The notes under the pieces were generated by a model. It searched no databases and was not told where the DNA came from. It saw nothing but the letters and a program-made list of their open reading frames with translations. DNA of 64,000 nucleotides from JAVBMU01 sp031551755 (lineage in GTDB: Bacteria; Actinomycetota; Actinomycetes; Actinomycetales; Cellulomonadaceae): contig JAVBNE010000007.1 in assembly GCA_031551755.1 (NCBI GenBank), positions 1 to 64,000 of the forward strand, in the 5' to 3' direction. Every line of letters begins with the position of its first letter. Positions within the stretch are counted from its first letter, which is position 1. This document shows positions 34,960-43,952 of this stretch, piece after piece. The translations under genes were made by a program, and so were the position numbers.

Positions 34960-35877
34960 ATGATCATCAACCTGCCCGATACCACGACCAATGCCGTCAA
35001 CAAGCGGCTCGTACGTTTGCGCGACGAGGGTGGTGCGGTCGCGCTGGGACGAGTGCTGACCTTGGTTATCCTCGTCGATGAGCCCGGCTTGGAGACCGCC
35101 ATCGAAGCCGCGAACGACGCGAGTCGCGAACACCCCTGCCGGGTGGTCGTCATCGCCCCGGCGGCCGCCGATTCCACCGGTGGGTTGGATGCCCAGATTC
35201 GCGTGGGCGGCGACGCCGGCGCCTCCGAGGTCGTCGTCCTACGGGGCTCTCACCGGCTCATCGACCACTCTGACACCCTGGTGATGCCGCTCCTGCTGCC
35301 GGATGCCCCGATCGTGGTCTGGTGGCCCGGGGAGGCACCTCAGACCCTCCAGGCCCATGCGGTCGGCATGATGGCGAACCGCCGGATCACCGACTCAACG
35401 ATCTCTCGCCAACCCGAGAAGATGCTCGACCGGCTGGCGGCCGTCTACCGGCCGGGCGACTCCGATCTCGCCTGGGCACGGGTCACGCTCTGGCGTGGGC
35501 TCATAGCCGCCGCCCTGGACCAGCCGCCCTATGAGCCCGTCACCGATGTGGTGGTCGAGGGGCAGGCCGACCACACCTCGCTCAATCTCCTCGCTGCTTG
35601 GCTCGGCCACCGCCTGCGCTGCCCCAGCCGAATCGTCCGGGTGCCGGACGCCGAAGCGATCACCCGGGTCACCCTGACTCGACGCAGTGGACCCATCGTG
35701 CTTCACCGGCCCGACGGGCGGGTGGTCTCGATCTCCCAGCCCGGGGCACCCAACAGGCGCATCGCGCTCCCGATCCGCACTCTCAGCGAGGCCCTGGTCG
35801 AAGAACTCCGCCGTCTCGACCCCGACGAGATCTACGGCGAGGTACTCGTCAAGGGTCTGCAGAGGGTATCTCGATGA
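34960..35877 (+). CDS. opcA: Glucose-6-phosphate dehydrogenase assembly protein OpcA
   Basis: A 305-residue OpcA, the actinobacterial and cyanobacterial effector needed for full G6PDH activity. Landmarks are the VVWWPGEAPQ motif, the DSTISRQPEKMLDRLAA-type region, and the C-terminal ELRRLDPDEIYGEVLVKGL. The ATG at 34960 is chosen; the open frame from 34900 extends inside the zwf end. Its stop overlaps the pgl start (ATGA). Confidence 0.93.
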   Translation: MIINLPDTTTNAVNKRLVRLRDEGGAVALGRVLTLVILVDEPGLETAIEAANDASREHPCRVVVIAPAAADSTGGLDAQIRVGGDAGASEVVVLRGSHRLIDHSDTLVMPLLLPDAPIVVWWPGEAPQTLQAHAVGMMANRRITDSTISRQPEKMLDRLAAVYRPGDSDLAWARVTLWRGLIAAALDQPPYEPVTDVVVEGQADHTSLNLLAAWLGHRLRCPSRIVRVPDAEAITRVTLTRRSGPIVLHRPDGRVVSISQPGAPNRRIALPIRTLSEALVEELRRLDPDEIYGEVLVKGLQRVSR

Positions 35878-36650
35878 GCAATGATGCAGGCCGCCAACCC
35901 CTCGTCGTCGTCCATCCGGATGCCGATACCCTCGCGGAGGCGGTTGCGGCCCGGCTCTTGACGAGCCTCCTCGAAGCCCAGTGCGATCACCATCCAGTCC
36001 ATGTGGCTCTGACGGGCGGAACAATCGGCATCGCTTCGCTGGCCGCAGTCGACCGAAGTCCGCTGCGGGATGCCGTTGACTGGTCCGGGGTGCACCTGTG
36101 GTGGAGCGACGAGCGTTTCCTGCCGGCCGGGGACCCAGAACGCAACGAGGTACAAGCCAGCCACGCCCTGCTCGATCACCTTGATGCCCTGCCGTCAGCC
36201 CAGATCCATCGGGTTCCCGCCCGCGACTCGGTCACCGCGACACCCGAAGCCGCTGCAGCCGCCTACACCACGGACCTCGCCAGGTGGGCCGCACCCGGGG
36301 GGGTCACGCCAGCCTACGACGTCCTGCTTCTCGGAATGGGACCCGACGGCCACATCGCTTCACTGTTCCCAGGCCGGCCGCAACTCGACCTCGGAGCTGC
36401 CAAGGCGGTCGCCGTCCATGACTCCCCGAAGCCGCCGCCTGACCGGGTCAGCTTCACGTACCCCGCGATCCTAGCGGCAAAGCAAGTCTGGATAGTGGCC
36501 AGCGGCGCTGCCAAGGCCCGGGTCGTGGCCCGAGCGCTCGGCGGCGCGGACCGCCATGAGGTTCCGGCGGCCGGCGTGTGCGGCACGGAACGTACCCTTT
36601 GGCTGCTGGATGCCGAAGCCGCCGGGTGCACCCCGACCAACCGACGATGA
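35874..36650 (+). CDS. pgl: 6-phosphogluconolactonase
   Basis: A 258-residue DevB/Pgl-family enzyme hydrolysing 6-phosphogluconolactone. Typical are ALTGGTIGIASLAAV, VHLWWSDERFLPAGDPERNE and LLGMGPDGHIASLFPG, which carry the substrate-binding Gly loop, the Asp/Glu-Arg pair and the His. The ATG overlaps the opcA stop; the longer frame from 35598 is antiphase of opcA. It completes the oxidative branch; 6-phosphogluconate dehydrogenase is not in the window. Confidence 0.92.
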   Translation: MSNDAGRQPLVVVHPDADTLAEAVAARLLTSLLEAQCDHHPVHVALTGGTIGIASLAAVDRSPLRDAVDWSGVHLWWSDERFLPAGDPERNEVQASHALLDHLDALPSAQIHRVPARDSVTATPEAAAAAYTTDLARWAAPGGVTPAYDVLLLGMGPDGHIASLFPGRPQLDLGAAKAVAVHDSPKPPPDRVSFTYPAILAAKQVWIVASGAAKARVVARALGGADRHEVPAAGVCGTERTLWLLDAEAAGCTPTNRR

Positions 36651-36657
36651 GCTGAAA

Positions 36658-37005
36658 TCAACCGCCACGCCGCGCCCGCAACGCGGCCAACGCCTCGTCC
36701 AGGATCGCGATACCGTCGGCATCCGTACGACGCTCCTTGACGTAAGCCAAGTGAGTCTTATAGGGCTCATTGCGCACCGGGCTCGGCGGACTCTCCCGGT
36801 CTTGGCCCGCGGGATATCCGCACCGGGGGCAGTCCCACGACTCGGGCGGCTCGATCTCCGCCTCCGCGGAGAACGATGGACGGGTCTCATGCCCATTCGC
36901 GCACCAGTACGAGACCCAGAATCGCGGCGCGACCTCACCGCGTTCCGATTCGCCGAACGGTCCCGCGCCGACGCGTGACCCTCGAATCGCACTTCCACCA
37001 GCCAC
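36658..37005 (-). CDS. rbpA: RNA polymerase-binding protein RbpA
   Basis: A 115-residue RbpA, the actinobacteria-specific partner of RNA polymerase and principal sigma factors that stabilises the open complex. The basic N terminus with GSRVGAGPFGE, the central zinc-binding-like region (WCANGHE with later CPRCGYPAG) and the C-terminal sigma-interacting helix (TDADGIAILDEALAALRARR) are all visible. The GTG follows GAGGGAG. It is convergent with pgl, 7 bases between stops. Confidence 0.95.
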   Translation of the reverse strand: MAGGSAIRGSRVGAGPFGESERGEVAPRFWVSYWCANGHETRPSFSAEAEIEPPESWDCPRCGYPAGQDRESPPSPVRNEPYKTHLAYVKERRTDADGIAILDEALAALRARRGG

Positions 37006-37053
37006 GAGAACTCCCTCGTTCAGCCGAGCGCGACCCGCCCGGCCTGCTGCTCG

Positions 37054-37078
37054 CGAGGCATCGCCCTTGCGTGCCTCG
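37054..37078 (-). terminator. Terminator hairpin candidate after secG
   Basis: CGAGGCA pairs with TGCCTCG around an 11-base loop, directly downstream of secG on the minus strand and 49 bases before the rbpA start. Confidence 0.5.
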
Positions 37079-37086
37079 GGTACTTC

Positions 37087-37329
37087 TCAACCCACGCGCT
37101 GAATCAGACCCAGCAGGACGATCACCACGGCCCAAACCAAGGCGAAGGTGATGGTGATCCGGTTCAAGTTTCGTTCCGCCACACCCGAACTACCCACACT
37201 GCTGGAGATTCCGCCGCCGAACATGTCGGAGAGCCCACCGCCCTTCCCCTTGTGCATGAGCACGAGCAGGATCAAAAAGGCGCTGGTGATGACCAGCAGA
37301 ACCTGGAGGGCAATCCGGAGCACATCCAC
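37087..37329 (-). CDS. secG: Preprotein translocase subunit SecG
   Basis: An 80-residue two-helix SecG of the SecYEG channel. It has the typical layout: helix 1 (LRIALQVLLVITSAFLILL), the loop MHKGKGGGLSDMFGGG, and helix 2 (RITITFALVWAVVIVLLGL). The GTG at 37329 follows AAGGA with 7-base spacing; the open frame extends to 37437 without family support. secG downstream of tpiA is a common bacterial order. Confidence 0.93.
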   Translation of the reverse strand: MDVLRIALQVLLVITSAFLILLVLMHKGKGGGLSDMFGGGISSSVGSSGVAERNLNRITITFALVWAVVIVLLGLIQRVG

Positions 37330-37499
37330 GAAGAATTCCTTGAGGTCGTCGTTTCCCGAGGGCCGAGCGTCACCGAAGAGGTCGGTGGGACAAGAGTAGG
37401 CGACACAGCGCCCCTGCGGCGAACTTCGCCCCACCATCCGATGGGACGAAGCTCACCCGCGCGCAGGCATCAGCACGCGAAGAATCGCCGATGTCGGAA

Positions 37500-38297
37500 T
37501 CAGGAAGCGGTCGCGTGTGCCTGATAGCGGACGATCTTGGCAAACTCCTCGGCATCCAGCGAGGCGCCACCCACCAAAGCACCGTCGACATCGGGCTGCG
37601 CCATGATCGAGGCCACATTCCCCGACTTCACCGACCCGCCGTAAAGCACGCGCACAGCCTCGGCGACCGTTCCGTCGTACAGCTCAGCGAGCCGAGACCG
37701 GATGGCACCGCAGACCTCTTGGGCATCGGCCGGGGTGGCCACCTCGCCCGTGCCGATGGCCCAGACCGGCTCGTATGCGATGACGAGCCGTGCAGCAAGA
37801 TCGGCCGGGAGACCGTCGAGGGCCCCGTCCACCTGCGCCAGCGTGTGCGGCACCTGCCGGCCGGCCTTGCGAATGTCCAGGCCCTCACCCACACACAGGA
37901 TCGGCACGATCCCCTGGGCAAAAGCGGACTTCACCTTGGCGCCGACCAGCGCGTCATCCTCGCCGTGGTACTCACGCCGCTCTGAGTGCCCGACGGCAAC
38001 GTAGGATGCGCCCAGCTTCGCCAGCATGACGGGCGAGATCTCACCGGTGTAGGCCCCCTCGGTATAGGCGGACACGTCCTGAGCGCCGTAGCGGATTTCC
38101 AGCTTGTCGGCATCCACGAGAGTCTGCACGCTGCGCAGGTCCGTGAAAGGCGGCAGCACAGCAACCTCGACCGATCCGAAGTCGTGTTTGGCATCGCCCA
38201 GCGTCCAGGCGAGCTTCTGCACGAGGTGCGTCGCCTGCAGGTGGTCGAGGTTCATCTTCCAGTTACCCGCCATCAGCGGCGTTCGTACTGCGGCCAT
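37500..38297 (-). CDS. tpiA: Triosephosphate isomerase
   Basis: A 265-residue TIM-barrel enzyme interconverting dihydroxyacetone phosphate and glyceraldehyde 3-phosphate. Active-site Lys is in AGNWKMNL, His in AVGHSERREY, Glu in AYEPVWAIGTGE, with the phosphate loop LYGGSVKSGN. It lies downstream of gap and pgk in the glycolysis gene run, separated from pgk by a hairpin and from secG by 170 bp. Confidence 0.95.
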   Translation of the reverse strand: MAAVRTPLMAGNWKMNLDHLQATHLVQKLAWTLGDAKHDFGSVEVAVLPPFTDLRSVQTLVDADKLEIRYGAQDVSAYTEGAYTGEISPVMLAKLGASYVAVGHSERREYHGEDDALVGAKVKSAFAQGIVPILCVGEGLDIRKAGRQVPHTLAQVDGALDGLPADLAARLVIAYEPVWAIGTGEVATPADAQEVCGAIRSRLAELYDGTVAEAVRVLYGGSVKSGNVASIMAQPDVDGALVGGASLDAEEFAKIVRYQAHATAS

Positions 38298-38319
38298 CGT
38301 CGCGTCTCTTCCTCTTGGT

Positions 38320-38347
38320 GGCGCCGGCCCATCCGTGGGCCGGCGCC
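38320..38347 (-). terminator. Hairpin between pgk and tpiA
   Basis: GGCGCCGGCCCA-tccg-TGGGCCGGCGCC is a perfect 12-bp inverted repeat with a 4-base loop, 34 bases after the pgk stop on the minus strand. No T-tract follows, so it could act as partial terminator or as a processing/stability element separating pgk from tpiA mRNA. Confidence 0.6.
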
Positions 38348-38380
38348 GGTGTTGTGGTCTGTCATCGCCGACGGCGGGAA

Positions 38381-39580
38381 CTAGCCTTCCAGGACCGCGA
38401 TACCCGGCAGCTCCTTGCCTTCAAGGAACTCCAGGCTCGCCCCGCCACCCGTCGAGATATGGCTGAAACCGGCCTCGTCGAAGCCCAGGAGGCGCACGGC
38501 CGCAGCCGAGTCGCCACCACCCACGATGCTGAAGGCGCCTGTGGCCGTCGCATCGATCATCGCCTGCGCGACCGCCCGGGTGCCCGCCGCGAAAGCAGGG
38601 AACTCGAAGACACCCATCGGGCCGTTCCAGACGACCGTCTTGGCCGCCCGAATGGCCTCGGCGAACAGTTCCTGGGACGCCGGCCCGACGTCGAGGCCCA
38701 TCGTGCCGTCCGGGATCGCATCCGCCGGGACAACCCGACTCGGGGAATCCGCAGCAAAGGAGTCGGCGGCCACGATGTCGGTCGGCAGCACGATCTCGAC
38801 ACCGCGCTCCGCTGCTTGCGCCAGGTAGCCCTTGACGGTGTTCACCTGGTCGGCCTCGAGCAGCGAGCTACCCACGGAGTGGCCCTGGGCCGCCAGGAAC
38901 GTGTAGACCATGCCGCCACCGATGACCAGACGGTCCGCCTTGGTGAGTAGGTTGGCGATCACGCCGAGCTTGTCGGATACCTTCGACCCGCCGAGGACGA
39001 CTACGTAGGGCCGGGCCGGGTCATCGGTCGCCTTCCGCAGGGAGTCGACCTCCTTGAGCACCAGCTCGCCGACAGCCGAAGGTAATACCCGGGCGATGTC
39101 GTAGACAGAGGCCTGCTTGCGGTGCACGACGCCAAAGCCGTCGGAGACGTATGCGTCGGCGAGCTTTGCGAGCTCCGCCGCGAGAGCCTCGCGTTCGGAG
39201 TCGATCTTCGAGGTCTCCCGGTGGTCGAACCGGATGTTCTCGAGGAGGGCGACGTCACCATCGGCGAGTCCGGCCACAGTCTCCTGCGCGGACGGCCCGA
39301 CCGTATCCGCTGCCAGACGCACCGGAGCCCCGAGCAGTTCCCCCAACCGGGTTGCGACCGGCGCCAAGGAGAACTTCTCGTCCGCAACGCCCTTCGGGCG
39401 TCCGAGGTGGGCCATCACGACGACCCGCGCACCTGCGGCGACCAACCGGTTGAGCGTCGGCAGGGCGGCGCGGATACGGCCGTCGTCGGTGATCGTGGTG
39501 CCGTCCAGCGGCACATTGAAATCGGACCGAACGAGAACACGCTTGCCGCGCAGGTCTCCGAGGCCATCGATGGTCTTCAT
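38381..39580 (-). CDS. pgk: Phosphoglycerate kinase
   Basis: A 399-residue PGK making ATP from 1,3-bisphosphoglycerate. The N-terminal substrate motif LVRSDFNVPLDG, the MAHLGRPKG segment and the C-terminal nucleotide loop SIVGGGDSAAAVRLLG with HISTGGGASLEFLEGKELPG are complete. The ATG follows GGGAG. It lies between gap and tpiA, with hairpins on both sides. Confidence 0.95.
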   Translation of the reverse strand: MKTIDGLGDLRGKRVLVRSDFNVPLDGTTITDDGRIRAALPTLNRLVAAGARVVVMAHLGRPKGVADEKFSLAPVATRLGELLGAPVRLAADTVGPSAQETVAGLADGDVALLENIRFDHRETSKIDSEREALAAELAKLADAYVSDGFGVVHRKQASVYDIARVLPSAVGELVLKEVDSLRKATDDPARPYVVVLGGSKVSDKLGVIANLLTKADRLVIGGGMVYTFLAAQGHSVGSSLLEADQVNTVKGYLAQAAERGVEIVLPTDIVAADSFAADSPSRVVPADAIPDGTMGLDVGPASQELFAEAIRAAKTVVWNGPMGVFEFPAFAAGTRAVAQAMIDATATGAFSIVGGGDSAAAVRLLGFDEAGFSHISTGGGASLEFLEGKELPGIAVLEG

Positions 39581-39611
39581 CTAGTACTCCCAGCTCTCAG
39601 TGTTCAGCTAT

Positions 39612-39658
39612 GCCAGCGCCCGCAGGCGTGCCGCATCGGCACACCCGCGGGCGCTGGC
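39612..39658 (-). terminator. Hairpin between gap and pgk
   Basis: GCCAGCGCCCGC pairs with GCGGGCGCTGGC, with an inner GTGCCG/CGGCAC stem, in the short gap between the gap stop (39682) and the pgk start (39580). It is a strong, GC-rich structure without a T-tract and may lower readthrough from gap into pgk. Confidence 0.6.
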
Positions 39659-39681
39659 TCATGTCGGATCGACCGTGACGG

Positions 39682-40686
<1,005 letters not shown>

Positions 40687-40998
40687 AATGCCCTCCTCTG
40701 GGTGCGTCGGTCGTCCCGACGCACACGATGTGAAGCCGAACGTATAATGCACGGCAGCGTACGCAGGTGATGAACGAACACGTGTCCTGCTGTCCGCTTG
40801 ACCGGCCCAGCACCCACACGCAAGGGAAAATCACGGCGACAACCGGGACATCCCCGCGCACCTTGAGAAGGCGCCAGCAAGACATCGGGCCGTCGTCACC
40901 TGACTCCCCCGAGCCTATACCCACCGGCACTCTCGACGGGCTTCTGACCGGGCATGAGACGAGCATCGACATGGAGTGAGATGCAGCGCGGAGGCCAC
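40687..40998. other. Intergenic region between whiA and gap
   Basis: 312 bp without a supportable gene. It holds the gap leader, including a 9-bp stem (listed separately), and on the minus strand an AT-rich TTATAC/ATTATA stretch around 40740-40748 that could be a gap -10. It also contains whatever terminates whiA transcription. No clear -35 was found. Confidence 0.45.
40702..40724 (-). promoter_or_regulatory. Hairpin in the gap 5' leader
   Basis: GTGCGTCGG pairs perfectly with CCGACGCAC around a 5-base loop, immediately upstream of the gap ribosome site at about 40691-40697. The position fits an mRNA-stability or translation-modulating leader element. Confidence 0.45.
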
Positions 40999-41979
40999 TC
41001 AGAGATCCAATAGATCGGGGCCGAGCACAGCCTCAGTGTCAGGGATACCGAGTTCCGCCGCACGCTTATCGGCCGTTGAGAGGAGTCTGCGGATCCGACC
41101 GGCGACTGCGTCCTTGGTCAGCGGGGGGTCCGCCAGCTGACCTAGTTCCTCCAGGGACGCCTGCTTGTGGGCGAGCCGCAGCTCACCGGCCTGGCGCAGG
41201 TGGTCCGGCAGATCCGATCCGAGGATCTCGAAGGCCCGCTCCACCCGCGCGCCGGCTGCCACCGCGGCTCGGGCGGAGCGGCGCAGGTTCGCATCATCGA
41301 AGTTCGCCAACCGGTTCGCAGTTCCGCGGACCTCGCGGCGAGCCCGGCGCTCCTCCCAGACCAGTACGGTCTCCTGGGCGCCGAGGCGAATGAGCATCGC
41401 GCTGATGGCGTCGCCGTCCCTGATGACCACCCGATCGACCCCGCGGACCTCACGAGCCTTCGCTGCGATACCCAGCCGACGAGCGGATCCCACCAGGGCG
41501 AGCGCGGCCTCCGGCCCTGGGCAAGTGATTTCCAGCGCCGACGAACGGCCCGGCTCGGTCAAGGAGCCGTGGGCGAGGAACGCACCACGCCACGCGGCCT
41601 CCGCCTCACCGACCCCCCCGGAAACAACCTGGGGCGGCAATCCCCGCACCGGTCGGCCACGGTTGTCCAGGAGGCCGGTCTGCCGGGCCAGGGACTCGCC
41701 GTCACGCACTACCCGGACGACGTAGCGACTCCCCCGGCGCAAGCCACCCGCCGAGACGACGATCAGCTCACTGCCATGCCCGTAGACCTCGCTGATCGTC
41801 TGCCGGAGCCGGCGTGCGGCGATGGCCGTATCCAGCTCGGCCTCGATGACCACGTGACCCGAGATGAGGTGCAGCCCCCCGGAGAATCGCAGCATGGCGG
41901 ACACCTCGGCCTTGCGGCACGATGTCCTGTCAACCCGCAATCGCGCGAGTTCGTCCTTCACCTGTCCGGTCAACGCCAT
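40999..41979 (-). CDS. whiA: DNA-binding protein WhiA
   Basis: A 326-residue WhiA, conserved in Gram-positive bacteria and a sporulation-septation regulator in Streptomyces. The N-terminal LAGLIDADG-homing-endonuclease-like domain starts MALTGQVKDELARLRV and includes RKAEVSAMLRFSGGLHL. The C-terminal helix-turn-helix is in HKQASLEELGQLADPPLTKDAVAGRIRRL. It is the last gene of the rapZ-yvcK-whiA run. Confidence 0.95.
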   Translation of the reverse strand: MALTGQVKDELARLRVDRTSCRKAEVSAMLRFSGGLHLISGHVVIEAELDTAIAARRLRQTISEVYGHGSELIVVSAGGLRRGSRYVVRVVRDGESLARQTGLLDNRGRPVRGLPPQVVSGGVGEAEAAWRGAFLAHGSLTEPGRSSALEITCPGPEAALALVGSARRLGIAAKAREVRGVDRVVIRDGDAISAMLIRLGAQETVLVWEERRARREVRGTANRLANFDDANLRRSARAAVAAGARVERAFEILGSDLPDHLRQAGELRLAHKQASLEELGQLADPPLTKDAVAGRIRRLLSTADKRAAELGIPDTEAVLGPDLLDL

Positions 41980-42024
41980 GCCGATATCTTGCCATCCGGC
42001 GGCGTCGGTCTGGCACGAAGCTGG

Positions 42025-42981
42025 TCAATGCCGCGTACCGACGTCCCCCAAGAAGCCGTCGAAGACGTCACGGTAGGCCGCCGCCAGACGGAGAGCATCA
42101 TGGCGCGCCGTTCCGTCTCCGCGGCGCACCTGCCGCAGGAGCACCCGCGCCCCCATCCGGGCCGCGGCCTCGGAGAGCTGCTCGGTATCCGCGACCGCGG
42201 ACGGGTCGGCCACCACCGCGTCGATCCGTAGTTCGGGTGCGTGTTTGTGAAGGGCTTCGAGATGATCGGTGGCCGTCAACCCGAAGGTCTCCCCGCCCTC
42301 ACTCGACAGGTTCAGGGTCACGCAGCGCCGCGCCCTCGTCTCGTGCAGCGCCCGCGCCAACTCGGGTACGAGCAGATGCGGCATCACCGAGGAGTACCAA
42401 GACCCGGGACCGAGGATCACCCAATCGGCGGCATTGACTGCACCGACCGCCTCATCACAGGCCGGCGGGTCGGCAGGCACAAGGCGCAACTGTTCGATGC
42501 GCCCCCGGGTCACGGCGACCTTGCTCTGACCCACGATCGTCTCCAGCAGGTCGCCGAACCGCACATCAGCCTCGATCCGCAGCGGGACCGAAGCCATGGG
42601 CAGAACCCGGCCCCTGGCCCCGAGCAGCTTGCCCACCCAGTCCAGACCTGCGACCGGGTCATCCAGCAACTCCCAGAGCGCGACGATCAACAGGTTGCCC
42701 ACCGCATGGTTGTCGAGCCCCCCAGATGACCGGAACCGGTGCTGCATGAGATCGCGCCAAGAGCGGCCGGCCTCGGAATCGTCGCACAAGGCCACCAGCG
42801 CCATCCGTAGATCCCCGGGCGGAAGCACATCGAGTTCGGATCGCAGCCGACCCGACGATCCGCCGTCGTCTGCCACGGTCACCACGGCGGTCAGCCGATC
42901 GGACATGAGGCGCAGAGCGGACAGGCTCGCCGAGAGCCCATGTCCGCCGCCCAGGGCGACGACTGCCGGGTTGGCACTCAT
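42025..42981 (-). CDS. YvcK-family protein (gluconeogenesis factor-like, CofD fold)
   Basis: A 318-residue YvcK/CofD-like protein. It shows the glycine-rich VVALGGGHGLSASLSALR start, VTVADDGGSSGRLRSEL and the ADWVILGPGSWYSSVMPHLLVPEL motif. In other bacteria YvcK/MgfK-type proteins bind UDP-sugars and affect cell-wall homeostasis and growth on gluconeogenic carbon. AAGGAG precedes the ATG. Its position between rapZ and whiA is conserved. Confidence 0.92.
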   Translation of the reverse strand: MSANPAVVALGGGHGLSASLSALRLMSDRLTAVVTVADDGGSSGRLRSELDVLPPGDLRMALVALCDDSEAGRSWRDLMQHRFRSSGGLDNHAVGNLLIVALWELLDDPVAGLDWVGKLLGARGRVLPMASVPLRIEADVRFGDLLETIVGQSKVAVTRGRIEQLRLVPADPPACDEAVGAVNAADWVILGPGSWYSSVMPHLLVPELARALHETRARRCVTLNLSSEGGETFGLTATDHLEALHKHAPELRIDAVVADPSAVADTEQLSEAAARMGARVLLRQVRRGDGTARHDALRLAAAYRDVFDGFLGDVGTRH

Positions 42982-42985
42982 GTCC

Positions 42986-43924
42986 TTACTCCTTCCCGAG
43001 ATCGCGGGCGGTCACCGTGACGCGTCGACCGCCTTCGCGCAGTCGCGCGGCGATCTCCTCACTGACCGCCACCGACCGGTGTTTGCCGCCCGTGCACCCC
43101 ACGGCGATCGTCACGTAGCGCTTCTCCTCCTCGAGGTATCCCGCGAAAACCGGTTGGAGCGCCGACACGTACCGGGCGACAAATTCCTGTGCCCCGGGGA
43201 GGCCGAGCACGTAATCACGCACGGGTGCATCCCGTCCGGTCAGGTGCCGCAGCTCGGTGATCCAATACGGGTTGGCGAGGAATCTGACATCGACGACGTG
43301 GTCGGCATCCAGCGGAATCCCGTATTTGAACCCGAAGGACAACACGTTGATCGTGAGCTCCTCGACGGCCCCGTCGCCGACCGAGGCGCGTACCTCACGG
43401 GCCAGGTCGTGGACGTTGAGGGCCGAGGTGTCGATGACCACATCGGCCCGTTCCTTGAGCCGTGCCAAGAGTCCGCGTTCAGCCGCGAGGCCGTCCAAGA
43501 TGCGTCCCTCACCCTGGAGAGGGTGCGGTCGCCGCACCTGCTCGTAACGGCGGACCAGAACGTCGTCAGACGCATCGAGAAACAGGATCCGGTAGGACAC
43601 GCCTGAAGACCGCAGGTGGCCGAGGACCTCGACGAGGTCGGTGAAGAACTCACGGCCCCGCACATCCACGACCGCCGCGATCCGCTCGAGGGTGGAGCCG
43701 GACCGGGTCATGAGGTCGACCAGCGGGATGATCATCCGGGGCGGCAGATTATCGACCACGAACCACTCGAGGTCCTCCAGCACGGCGGCCGCGCGGGTGC
43801 GACCGGCACCCGACATGCCCGTGATGATGAGAACCTCCGACCCGTGCCGTTGTGGCGCGGGCGTCGCGGCCTCGATCGCCGGGATGCCCTGCGGGACGGT
43901 CAACGGAGACGGCTCGTCGCTCAT
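42986..43924 (-). CDS. rapZ: RNase adapter protein RapZ (YvcJ family)
   Basis: A 312-residue P-loop protein of the RapZ/YvcJ family. The P-loop is ITGMSGAGRTRAAAVLEDL, with Arg in the usual Lys place as in other actinobacterial members, followed by WFVVDNLPPRM. The C-terminal domain contains FKYGIPLDADHVVDVRFL and the strong IAVGCTGGKHRSVAVSEEI. GTP/nucleotide binding is expected; the GlmZ-type RNA adapter role is established only in E. coli. Confidence 0.92.
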   Translation of the reverse strand: MSDEPSPLTVPQGIPAIEAATPAPQRHGSEVLIITGMSGAGRTRAAAVLEDLEWFVVDNLPPRMIIPLVDLMTRSGSTLERIAAVVDVRGREFFTDLVEVLGHLRSSGVSYRILFLDASDDVLVRRYEQVRRPHPLQGEGRILDGLAAERGLLARLKERADVVIDTSALNVHDLAREVRASVGDGAVEELTINVLSFGFKYGIPLDADHVVDVRFLANPYWITELRHLTGRDAPVRDYVLGLPGAQEFVARYVSALQPVFAGYLEEEKRYVTIAVGCTGGKHRSVAVSEEIAARLREGGRRVTVTARDLGKE

Positions 43925-43952
43925 AGGTCAAGCATGCCAGCGCAGCCGCTGA

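Noticed and set aside
43800..43850. Arg in place of Lys in the RapZ P-loop (GMSGAGRT).
   Set aside because: Actinobacterial RapZ/YvcJ proteins commonly have this form, so it is not a sign of inactivation.
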